Positions 1-5,253 of a stretch of DNA of 5,495 nucleotides are shown here, in pieces (the first letter of the stretch is position 1; each line of letters opens with the position of its first letter). The stretch comes from an uncultured Caryophanales bacterium (GTDB taxonomy: Bacteria > Bacillota_I > Bacilli_A > RF39 > UBA660), in assembly GCA_946402785.1 (NCBI GenBank), contig CAMIXP010000089.1, positions 1-5,495 of the forward strand, read 5' to 3'. A model generated the notes under the pieces. The model was not told where the DNA came from and did no database searches. It saw only the letters and a list, made by a program, of their open reading frames with translations. A program made the position numbers and the translations under genes.

Positions 1-2
1 TT

Positions 3-8
3 TGTCAA
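3..8 (-). promoter_or_regulatory. possible -35 element of a leftward promoter running out of the window
   Basis: The minus strand reads TTGACA here, a perfect match to the sigma-A -35 consensus. The matching -10 would lie beyond the left edge, so only half of the promoter can be seen. It sits downstream of the prmC terminator, where the next leftward transcription unit would be expected to start. A six-base match in AT-rich DNA is weak evidence alone. Confidence 0.25.
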
Positions 9-65
9 TTAAAGAGCCATATATTCCCTATATTTGTCGTAAAGTTGATATATAAGGATATAAAA

Positions 66-97
66 GAATAAAAAATCCCTGTCAATTGACAGGGGGA
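66..97 (-). terminator. intrinsic terminator of prfA-prmC
   Basis: The perfect palindrome CCCTGTCAATTGACAGGG at 77-94 forms a 7-bp GC-rich stem with an AATT loop. On the minus strand it is followed by ATTTTTTATT, the U-tract of a rho-independent terminator. It begins a few bases after the prmC stop codon, so it closes the prfA-prmC operon. In the plus direction the hairpin is followed by GGATTATT, so it would terminate poorly that way. Confidence 0.85.
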
Positions 98-922
98 TTA
101 TTCACAATTATGGAAAATAAATAGCATTCTATCTCTTTCTGATAGATCTTTTTTAACTTCTACTTTATCATTCCCTAAGTATTCTTCTATGATCTTTTTG
201 ATTGATTCTGCTTGATCTTGTCCTATTTCAAAAGCAATCAAACATTTATCTTTCATATTATCTTTTATATGACTTAATATTTTCTTGTAGCAATCTAGAC
301 CATCTTCTCCTGCATATAATGCAAGATGTGGTTCATTGTTTTTAACAATTTCTTCAATTTCTTCTTCTGTTTTAATATATGGTGGATTGCTGATAATTAC
401 ATCATATTTCTTAGAAATGTTTTCTAACATATCATTTTGTATGATATTTGCTTTGGATTGTAATTGTTCCTTATTAATCGTTGCTACTTCTAGGGCATCT
501 TTTGAAATATCTACTAAATCCACAGAATTTGTGGATAATTTTTTTTCTAATGTTAGACCAATTACTCCGGATCCACATCCTAAATCTATTATATCCACAG
601 GTTCTGTGAATATTTTTTTTACATATTGAATGGTATGTTCTACTAATTCCTCTGTTTCAAATCTAGGTATTAATACTCTTTCATCTACATAAAAGGTATT
701 TCCATAGAAGTTTACTTTTCCTAATACGTATTGTAATGGTTTTCCTTCTTGTAGGGCTATAATTGCTTTTTTATATTGAGTAGCGATTTCTTCTTCTACT
801 TCTTCTTCTAAATAATTTAATAATTCTAAAGGGTTTTTTCCAATCATTTCTCCTAATAGAATTTTGGCATGATCGGAATGACAATGACTTTTCCCAAATA
901 CTAACAATTCTTCAATTGTCAT
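98..922 (-). CDS. prmC: peptide chain release factor N5-glutamine methyltransferase PrmC
   Basis: This cytoplasmic SAM-dependent enzyme methylates the glutamine of the GGQ motif in release factors, raising peptide release efficiency. With the start chosen here the protein has 274 residues, normal for the family. A helical N-terminal domain with PLQYVLG (62-68) and VLIPRFETEELVE (83-95) precedes a Rossmann methyltransferase domain. That domain has the SAM-binding DLGCGSG (113-119) and the catalytic NPPY (179-182), followed by the family signatures HLALYAGEDGLDCY (199-212) and SERDRM (261-266). The family usually has proline where this protein has phenylalanine in PRFETE; I expect no loss of function. 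An in-frame ATG lies six bases upstream at 928, but the AAAGGGG ribosome site is only 2 nt from it and 8 nt from the ATG at 922, which I prefer. It follows prfA, its substrate gene, by 20 bp in the same operon and is the last gene before a terminator. Confidence 0.96.
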   Translation of the reverse strand: MTIEELLVFGKSHCHSDHAKILLGEMIGKNPLELLNYLEEEVEEEIATQYKKAIIALQEGKPLQYVLGKVNFYGNTFYVDERVLIPRFETEELVEHTIQYVKKIFTEPVDIIDLGCGSGVIGLTLEKKLSTNSVDLVDISKDALEVATINKEQLQSKANIIQNDMLENISKKYDVIISNPPYIKTEEEIEEIVKNNEPHLALYAGEDGLDCYKKILSHIKDNMKDKCLIAFEIGQDQAESIKKIIEEYLGNDKVEVKKDLSERDRMLFIFHNCE

Positions 923-930
923 AGACATTT

Positions 931-937
931 CCCCTTT
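931..937 (-). promoter_or_regulatory. ribosome binding site deciding the prmC start
   Basis: The minus strand reads AAAGGGG, then AA, then ATG (928), then TCT, then ATG (922). The gap is 2 nt to the first ATG and 8 nt to the second, so the second is the better placed start. Confidence 0.6.
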
Positions 938-942
938 ATTTG

Positions 943-2007
943 TTATTCAACTTCTCCTTGAAGTTTTCTTTTTTGATCTTCTTGGATTAGTGCATCAATA
1001 ATATCATCTAATGCTCCATCCATTACTCTATCTAAGCTATTTGTTGTGAAACCAATTCTATGATCTGTTACACGGTTTTGTGGATAGTTATAAGTTCTAA
1101 TCTTTTCAGCTCTATCTCCTGTACCGATTTTACTACGTCTTTCATTTCCTTCTTTTTCTGCTTTTTCTTGTTCTTGTAATTCATATAGACGTGATTTTAA
1201 TACTTTCATAGCTTGTTCTCTATTTTGAATTTGACTACGTTCATTTTGACAAGTTACAACAATTCCTGTAGGTAAGTGTGTAATTCTTACAGCAGAGTCT
1301 GTTGTATTAACGCCTTGTCCTCCATTACCACTAGAACGATAGATATCTACACGAATATCGTTTGGATTGATTTCAATTTCTACATCTTCATCTGCTTCTG
1401 GCATTACTAATACTGTAGCAGTAGATGTTTGAAGTCTACCATTTGATTCTGTTACAGGTACTCTTTGTACTCTGTGAGATCCACTTTCATATTTTAATTT
1501 TGAATAAGCACCTTTTCCTTTAATCATCAATTCGATTTGAGCGAATCCTCCTGCTGTACCATCTACAGAGTTATATACTTGGTAAGAGAATCCTTGCTTT
1601 TCTGCATATCTTGTGTACATTCTAAATAAATCTCCTGCGAAGATATTTGCTTCATCTCCACCTGCTGCTCCACGAATTTCCATGATAACGTTCTTAGAAT
1701 CATTAGGATCTTTTGGAATTAATAATACTTCTAGTTCTCCATCTAATTGTACTTTTTCTTCTTCTAGTGTTTTTAATTCCTCTTTTGCCATTTCTCCTAA
1801 TTCAGGATCTTTTGTCATTTCTTTTGTATCTTCAATATTTTCTAATAATTTCTTGTATTTTTTATAACAATTTACAATATCTTCTAAGTCTGCCATTTCT
1901 TTTGAATATTGTCTTGTTTTATTAATATCACTTAATACTTCTGGCTTTGTTAGTTCTTGTTCTAAATCTTCATATCTTTTTAATGTTGCTTCTAATCTTT
2001 CGATCAT
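943..2007 (-). CDS. prfA: peptide chain release factor 1 (RF1)
   Basis: RF1 recognises UAA and UAG in the ribosomal A site and triggers hydrolysis of peptidyl-tRNA. The protein has 354 residues from the chosen start, the usual length. It has an N-terminal coiled domain (about 1-95), then RGAAGGDEA (112-120). The stop-codon-reading loop is PVT (184-186) within RVPVTESNGRLQTSTATV, a member of the RF1 PxT class and clearly unlike RF2's SPF. The catalytic GGQ is at 229-231, in SGNGGQGVNTTDSAVRITH, and RTYNYPQNRVTDHRIG lies near the C-terminus. A GTG start at 2016 is possible, but AGGTGA (2018-2013) lies 5-6 nt before the ATG at 2007. That ATG gives MIERLEATLKRYEDLEQEL, which aligns with the N-terminus I recall for Bacillus RF1. 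prmC follows 20 bp downstream and encodes the enzyme that methylates Gln231. Transcription probably starts from the extended -10 promoter just upstream. Confidence 0.97.
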   Translation of the reverse strand: MIERLEATLKRYEDLEQELTKPEVLSDINKTRQYSKEMADLEDIVNCYKKYKKLLENIEDTKEMTKDPELGEMAKEELKTLEEEKVQLDGELEVLLIPKDPNDSKNVIMEIRGAAGGDEANIFAGDLFRMYTRYAEKQGFSYQVYNSVDGTAGGFAQIELMIKGKGAYSKLKYESGSHRVQRVPVTESNGRLQTSTATVLVMPEADEDVEIEINPNDIRVDIYRSSGNGGQGVNTTDSAVRITHLPTGIVVTCQNERSQIQNREQAMKVLKSRLYELQEQEKAEKEGNERRSKIGTGDRAEKIRTYNYPQNRVTDHRIGFTTNSLDRVMDGALDDIIDALIQEDQKRKLQGEVE

Positions 2008-2012
2008 ATTTT

Positions 2013-2018
2013 TCACCT
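2013..2018 (-). promoter_or_regulatory. ribosome binding site deciding the prfA start
   Basis: The minus strand reads AAAAGGATTAGGTGAAAAATATG. AGGTGA matches the 3' part of the consensus AGGAGGTGA and is well spaced for the ATG at 2007. The competing GTG at 2016 lies inside this element, with AAAGGA only 4 nt in front of it. Confidence 0.55.
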
Positions 2019-2038
2019 AATCCTTTTAAGTCGTTTCT

Positions 2039-2047
2039 ATTATACCA
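2039..2047 (-). promoter_or_regulatory. extended -10 promoter of prfA-prmC
   Basis: The minus strand reads TGGTATAAT: a perfect -10 hexamer (2044-2039) with the TGn extension. No good -35 lies 17 bp upstream; that position (GTTTCT) falls in the 3' arm of the preceding terminator, so recognition probably relies on the extended -10. The expected transcript start near 2032 gives a leader of about 25 nt. Confidence 0.7.
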
Positions 2048-2053
2048 TACTTC

Positions 2054-2079
2054 AAAAAAAAAGAAACACTGTTTCTTCT
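2054..2079 (-). terminator. intrinsic terminator of the 88-residue coiled-coil gene
   Basis: On the minus strand AAGAAAC, loop AGT, and GTTTCTT form a 7-bp stem that merges into an uninterrupted run of nine T (2062-2054). The stem starts immediately after the stop codon at 2080-2078, and G2078 and A2079 of that stop can extend it. The stem is AT-rich, but the U-tract is long. The prfA promoter begins only seven bases further on. Confidence 0.75.
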
Positions 2080-2344
2080 ATATCTGTGCGACAGGTCCCT
2101 TTTCTTCTACAGGTTGTTGTTCTACCATTTGTGCTAGTTCTTGGTCTTTTGCTGGAAATTGTTCATTGATTGCATCTAATACATTTCTTTGAGCTGCAAT
2201 CATTTTACCAATTACTTTTACTCTTAGATTTGCTATTTCAATATATCCCTCAAGTCTTTGTTTTTCTGCTTCTAATTCATCGATTGACATGTCTTTATAA
2301 TGTTGAACAATTAGTTCTTCGCTAACTCTTGATTCATTTGCCAT
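2078..2344 (-). CDS. hypothetical coiled-coil protein, 88 residues
   Basis: I do not recognise this protein. It looks like a real gene: AAGGAG lies 10 nt before the ATG, an extended -10 precedes it, and a terminator begins at its stop codon. Residues 9-19 look helical. A long amphipathic helix follows from about 20 to 62, with hydrophobic residues in near-heptad spacing (I21, L24, L31, I35, L40, V44, I45, I49, V55, L56, I59). The last 25 residues are flexible and rich in Gln, Pro and Glu, with two prolines near the end. It has no cysteine, tryptophan, signal peptide or membrane segment, and is acidic overall (17 D/E against 10 K/R), so a small soluble cytoplasmic oligomer is the likely form. 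Its Ala/Gln/Glu-rich composition differs from the Lys/Asn/Ile-rich neighbours. It lies between rpoE and prfA but has its own promoter and terminator, so position alone says little about function. Confidence 0.8.
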   Translation of the reverse strand: MANESRVSEELIVQHYKDMSIDELEAEKQRLEGYIEIANLRVKVIGKMIAAQRNVLDAINEQFPAKDQELAQMVEQQPVEEKGPVAQI

Positions 2345-2366
2345 ATGGACTCATCTCCTTATAATT

Positions 2367-2375
2367 AATATATCA
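2367..2375 (-). promoter_or_regulatory. probable extended -10 promoter of the coiled-coil gene
   Basis: The minus strand reads TGATATATT: a TGn extension and TATATT, a 5/6 match to the -10 consensus. No -35 is visible, but a long A-rich stretch upstream (2388-2414) is in the right place for an UP element. The expected transcript start near 2360 falls at the AAGGAG ribosome site, so the leader would be only about 16 nt. Confidence 0.45.
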
Positions 2376-2428
2376 TAAGAATGTCTATTTTTTTCTTCTT
2401 TTTCTTTTTGTTTTACATATTTTCATAC

Positions 2429-2453
2429 AAAAAAAGCAGGAATCCTGCTTTTA
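2429..2453 (-). terminator. intrinsic terminator of rpoE
   Basis: On the minus strand AAAAGCAGG, loop ATT, and CCTGCTTTT make a 9-bp stem, followed by further T to give a run of seven. The 5' arm begins inside the rpoE stop codon TAA (2453-2451), so the gene has no 3' untranslated spacer. On the plus strand only four T follow the stem, so it is mainly a leftward terminator. Confidence 0.88.
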
Positions 2454-2906
2454 TACTTCTAGTTCTAATTCGTCTTCATCAATTACGACTAAGTCTTTTA
2501 ATTCTTCATTTGTTTCATCATCATATACTTCGTCGTCTTTATCATCATAACTATCTTCTGTATCATCATCGTCATCACTGTCTTCATCTTCTTCTGATAC
2601 TTCTTCGTCTTCTTCCTCTTCTTCATCTTCTTCTGTTGCAATTTTAATTACTTTATCAGATGTATGATTTGCTCTTAAATCCCATTTTCCATTATCTAAT
2701 AAAATAAATCTTTTATCAGTTGCTAAAGAAGTATAGAAATCTGCAATCTTTGCTTCAAATACTGAATCAGGTAGTTCTAATAACTTCATAATCTTTTTAA
2801 ATAAATCTGCTGTATTTAATGTTCTTTTACTATTTTGTAGAATTAATTCTGCTATATCCTTATTTGATAATAATTCTAATTCTTCTTTCTTCATTTTAAG
2901 ACTCAT
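2451..2906 (-). CDS. rpoE: DNA-directed RNA polymerase subunit delta
   Basis: Delta is a Firmicutes-specific accessory subunit of RNA polymerase. It promotes recycling of the enzyme by weakening nucleic acid binding and makes initiation more sensitive to nucleotide levels. The protein has 151 residues. Residues 1-80 form the folded HARE-HTH domain, ending in the characteristic IADFYTSLATDKRFILL (54-70) and W75-DLR. From about residue 92 to 131 almost every residue is Asp or Glu; a mixed tail ending DEDELELEV closes the protein. This order, globular head plus disordered polyanionic tail, defines the family. The start at 2906 is supported by AGGAGG 7 nt upstream; a second in-frame ATG at 2894 has no such site. 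The name rpoE here means delta, not the Gram-negative sigma-E. It lies 110 bp after argS with no terminator between, so it may be read from both the argS operon and its own promoter. Confidence 0.93.
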   Translation of the reverse strand: MSLKMKKEELELLSNKDIAELILQNSKRTLNTADLFKKIMKLLELPDSVFEAKIADFYTSLATDKRFILLDNGKWDLRANHTSDKVIKIATEEDEEEEEDEEVSEEDEDSDDDDDTEDSYDDKDDEVYDDETNEELKDLVVIDEDELELEV

Positions 2907-2923
2907 ATGCAGCCCTCCTGTAT

Positions 2924-2974
2924 TTAAAAACTGGCCTTTTTTCTTTTTGTTTTTAGTAGGAATAAAAATCCCAT
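2924..2974 (-). other. possible 16-codon leaderless upstream ORF in the rpoE leader
   Basis: An ATG at 2974 opens a frame for MGFLFLLKTKRKKASF, ending in TAA 17 bases before the rpoE ATG. The start lies 5 nt after the rpoE -10 hexamer, which is where transcription should begin, so the ATG could be the 5' end of the message. No ribosome site can precede it. The peptide has a hydrophobic start and a basic second half. Chance is a fair explanation in such a short stretch. Confidence 0.2.
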
Positions 2975-2979
2975 GTACT

Positions 2980-3008
2980 TTTATACCATATATATTTTAA
3001 TAAGGCAA
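2980..3008 (-). promoter_or_regulatory. promoter of rpoE
   Basis: The minus strand has TTGCCT (3008-3003), a 17-bp spacer, and TATAAA (2985-2980) preceded by TGG, an extended -10. This is one of only two promoters in the window with a recognisable -35 at the ideal distance. Transcription should begin near 2974, giving a leader of about 67 nt, longer than the other leaders here (about 16-25 nt). Confidence 0.72.
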
Positions 3009-3016
3009 TAATTTTT

Positions 3017-4765
3017 TTACATTTTTTCAGGTACTTTTATTCCTAATATATCTAGAAGCATTGAATTTACTTTGTATACGGTCTCTGTTAATACTATCCA
3101 TGATTCTTGTAAATCTTTGTTTTCTTCTGTTAATACTTTATTTTCAGCATAGAATTTATTGTAATAAGAAGTTAGGTTGAATAGATATTCTGCAATATCA
3201 TTTAATGATCTTGATTCTAATGATTTATTTAATACATTTGGTAATTCTAATAACGTTAATACAATATTCTTTTCTGTTTCTCCTGGAAGTACTTTTGCTT
3301 CTTTTGCATCAATTCCTTCTGCTTTCTTTAATAGAGATTTCATACGAATGGTTGAATATAGTAGATATGGTCCTGTTTTTCCTTCTAGGTCAGCAAACTT
3401 TTCTACTTCAAACACATAGTCTGTTTCTCTATATGGTAAGAAATCTGCATATTTTAAAGCGGCAATGGCTACATCTGTTGCGACAGAGTCTTTTTCATCT
3501 TCTGGTACTGTTTCTGGATTAATTCTTTTTAGTGTTTCTTCTTTTACTAATTCAATTAATCCTTTTAGAGACATGACTCCGCCATCTCTTGTTTTAAATG
3601 GTTTTCCATCTTTTCCATTCATGGTACCAAAACCAATATGTTCTAATGCTACTTTATCATCTACTAATTGTGCTTTTCTCGTTGCTCTAAAGATTTGTTC
3701 AAAGTGAAGTCCTTGTCTATTATCTACTACATACCACATTTCGTCTGGATTAAAGTCTTTCTTTCTTTGTAGAATAGTTGCTAAATCGGTTGTTTCATAA
3801 GACATGGTTCCATTACTTTTAACAAATAATAATGGTGGAATTGGTGCTTTATCCTCTTCTTCTGATAATTCAACAATCTTAGCTCCTTGACTATCTACTA
3901 ATAATCCCTTGGAATCAAAGATTTTGTATAATTCATCAAAGTATGCTGCTGCATCACTTTCTCCTAACCATAATTCAAATTCTGTATGAAGCATATCATA
4001 TACTTTTTTAATATCTTCTTTGGAAATTTCTACTACTTTTTTCCATAAATCATAGTATCCTCTTTCATGCTTTTGAATCTTTGTAGTAACAATTCTTCCT
4101 TCTTCTAGGTATGCTTCATCTTCTTTTGCTTTTTGAGAAGCAAGTGGATATATTTTTTCTAGATCTTCATTCGTTATTGGTAGTGTTAATTCTTCAAAGT
4201 TACCACTATAGTCTGGATCAAAGTATGGAAGTTCTGGATACATCTTTTGAATTTCTAGTACTACTAATCCTAATGGTCTACCATAATCTCCTAAGTGAGC
4301 ATCTCCTAATACTTCATATCCTAGGGTTTTTGCTAAACGTTTAATAGCCTCTCCAATATTAGCACTTCTTAAGTGTCCTACATGTAATGCTTTCGCAACA
4401 TTTGCTCCTCCGTAATCGATAATTACTTTCTTCTTTTCTTTTTTATCAATATTAGAGAATAAATCTTGATTCATTCTATTAATGATTTCTGTTGCATATT
4501 TTTCACTTAAACTAATATTAATAAATCCAGGTCCTGCAATATTAATATTTTCAAAACGATCATCTGTTTCTAATACAGCTGCTATTTTAGTTGCAATTTC
4601 TCTTGGATTTTCATGATAGGTTCTTGCTAATTGCATGGCATCATTTAATTGATATTCTCCTAAATCTCTTCTATTAGAAGGTTCTATCGCAAGAGTTTCT
4701 ACTTCATATCCTGCTTTTTTCACATTTTCTTTTAAATCATTGATTAATTCTTTTAATATACTCAT
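3017..4765 (-). CDS. argS: arginyl-tRNA synthetase
   Basis: This class I aminoacyl-tRNA synthetase charges tRNA-Arg with arginine using ATP, in the cytoplasm. The protein has 582 residues, close to the bacterial norm. The N-terminal tRNA-binding domain (about 1-100) includes RDLGEYQLNDAM (33-44). The catalytic Rossmann domain carries the HIGH-class motif HVGH (128-131) within NVAKALHVGHLRSANIGEA. The second signature appears as GKPFKTRDGGVMSL (387-400) in place of KMSKS, as is common in ArgRS. The C-terminal DALR anticodon-binding domain starts near EGKTGPYLLYSTIRMKSLL (461-479) and ends LDILGIKVPEKM, a typical ArgRS terminus. The start is preceded by GAGG with a 7-nt spacer. The ATG overlaps the ywiB stop as ATGA, so the two genes are translationally coupled. 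No terminator follows, so transcripts may continue into rpoE. No T-box or other tRNA-sensing leader is visible upstream. Confidence 0.97.
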   Translation of the reverse strand: MSILKELINDLKENVKKAGYEVETLAIEPSNRRDLGEYQLNDAMQLARTYHENPREIATKIAAVLETDDRFENINIAGPGFINISLSEKYATEIINRMNQDLFSNIDKKEKKKVIIDYGGANVAKALHVGHLRSANIGEAIKRLAKTLGYEVLGDAHLGDYGRPLGLVVLEIQKMYPELPYFDPDYSGNFEELTLPITNEDLEKIYPLASQKAKEDEAYLEEGRIVTTKIQKHERGYYDLWKKVVEISKEDIKKVYDMLHTEFELWLGESDAAAYFDELYKIFDSKGLLVDSQGAKIVELSEEEDKAPIPPLLFVKSNGTMSYETTDLATILQRKKDFNPDEMWYVVDNRQGLHFEQIFRATRKAQLVDDKVALEHIGFGTMNGKDGKPFKTRDGGVMSLKGLIELVKEETLKRINPETVPEDEKDSVATDVAIAALKYADFLPYRETDYVFEVEKFADLEGKTGPYLLYSTIRMKSLLKKAEGIDAKEAKVLPGETEKNIVLTLLELPNVLNKSLESRSLNDIAEYLFNLTSYYNKFYAENKVLTEENKDLQESWIVLTETVYKVNSMLLDILGIKVPEKM

Positions 4766-5112
4766 TTTATTTCCTCTATTTTATATAGAAAATCTTTTCC
4801 TTCAACTACAAAGTGAATTTCTATATTATTGTTCTTTCTTATTAGTTTTTTGGTTTTAATTTTGACTTTTATTTTTTGTCCTATTTCTTTAATGAAAATA
4901 CATCCTTCTGTATTCCGGTCCACATCAAAAAGATAGTCCATCCGTAAATCATTATTTTCCCGTACTAAACTATTTTTGTCATAATTATAAATAACCACTG
5001 TTTCTTGATTCTCTTTGTATTTTAATAGAGAGTCTTGAAGAATTGCTTTTGTACTGATTGTATTGTCTTCTTCTTCATTTTTGATGGTTACATTTATACT
5101 GAATTTAGGCAT
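4762..5112 (-). CDS. ywiB: DUF1934 (YwiB-type) beta-barrel protein
   Basis: I assign this to the DUF1934/YwiB family from its place directly before argS and from its pattern rather than from a strong motif. The protein has 116 residues, somewhat shorter than the roughly 140 I recall for Bacillus YwiB. Alternating strand-like segments run throughout (KFSINVTIKN, ETVVIYNY, LRMDYLFDVD, IKVKIKTKKLI, NIEIHFVVEG, DFLYKIEEI), consistent with the small calycin-like barrel described for this family. There is no signal peptide or membrane segment, and the molecular role is unknown. A GTG at 5124 could add four residues, but it lies inside the Shine-Dalgarno-like GTGGGTGA, which sits 4 nt before the ATG at 5112. 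The stop overlaps the argS start by four bases (ATGA). It is first in the leftward operon and probably uses the extended -10 promoter at 5142-5150. Confidence 0.72.
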   Translation of the reverse strand: MPKFSINVTIKNEEEDNTISTKAILQDSLLKYKENQETVVIYNYDKNSLVRENNDLRMDYLFDVDRNTEGCIFIKEIGQKIKVKIKTKKLIRKNNNIEIHFVVEGKDFLYKIEEIK

Positions 5113-5116
5113 AAAA

Positions 5117-5125
5117 TCACCCACT
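5117..5125 (-). promoter_or_regulatory. ribosome binding site deciding the ywiB start
   Basis: The minus strand reads AGTGGGTGA, a 7-of-9 match to AGGAGGTGA, with a TTTT spacer before the ATG at 5112. The upstream GTG candidate at 5124 is part of this element and has no ribosome site of its own. Confidence 0.5.
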
Positions 5126-5141
5126 TCAAATTTCAGTTATG

Positions 5142-5150
5142 ATTATAACA
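5142..5150 (-). promoter_or_regulatory. extended -10 promoter of ywiB-argS
   Basis: The minus strand reads TGTTATAAT: a perfect -10 hexamer with the TGn extension. The -35 position has only TAGGAA, so recognition depends on the extended -10. The expected start near 5135 gives a leader of about 22 nt. It is divergent from the promoter of the plus-strand gene about 60 bp away. Confidence 0.7.
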
Positions 5151-5201
5151 TACTTTTCGTTTGATTCCTATCTTTTTTCTATTATTATCTCGAATGATTA
5201 G

Positions 5202-5230
5202 TTGTATAATTACCTGGATTTTGTTATAAT
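5202..5230 (+). promoter_or_regulatory. promoter of the plus-strand LemA-like gene
   Basis: TTGTAT (5202-5207, 4 of 6 to consensus), a 17-bp spacer, and a perfect TATAAT (5225-5230) preceded by TGT. Transcription should begin near 5237, a few bases before the ribosome site. A second TATAAT at 5205-5210, also preceded by TG, overlaps the -35 and could be a minor upstream promoter. Confidence 0.72.
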
Positions 5231-5253
5231 TTAAATGATATGGAGGGAGTCAT

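Noticed and set aside
2..71. Two short plus-strand open frames from the left edge, ending in TAA at 53-55 and 69-71, possibly the tail of a convergent gene
   Set aside because: Both stay open for only 17-22 codons, which is expected by chance, they compete with each other, and no plus-strand terminator with a U-tract follows them.
2560..2640. Repeat-like TCTTCATCTTCTTC tract considered as a satellite or CRISPR-like repeat
   Set aside because: It is the complement of Glu/Asp codons in rpoE; there are no fixed-length repeats with unique spacers.
2381..2647. Plus-strand frame rich in Leu and His across the rpoE acidic tail
   Set aside because: It is the antisense of the Asp/Glu codon tract (GAT/GAA read backwards) and has no start signal.
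2907..3016. Intrinsic terminator after argS
   Set aside because: There are T-rich stretches but no GC-containing stem followed by a U-tract on the minus strand; the region is better explained as the rpoE promoter and leader.
336..4344. Several plus-strand open frames of 70-105 codons opposite prmC, prfA, rpoE and argS
   Set aside because: They lie antisense to well-supported genes, lack ribosome sites, and their Ser/Leu/Ile/His-rich translations are the reverse reading of Glu/Lys/Asp-rich codons.
4762..4764. Recoded TGA (Mycoplasma-type code)
   Set aside because: Tryptophans in ArgRS and delta use TGG, no gene carries an internal TGA, and this TGA ends ywiB in a standard ATGA overlap.
5113..5253. 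T-box or riboswitch upstream of ywiB-argS
   Set aside because: The leader should be only about 22 nt, far too short for a T-box, and no conserved T-box sequence or leader terminator is visible.
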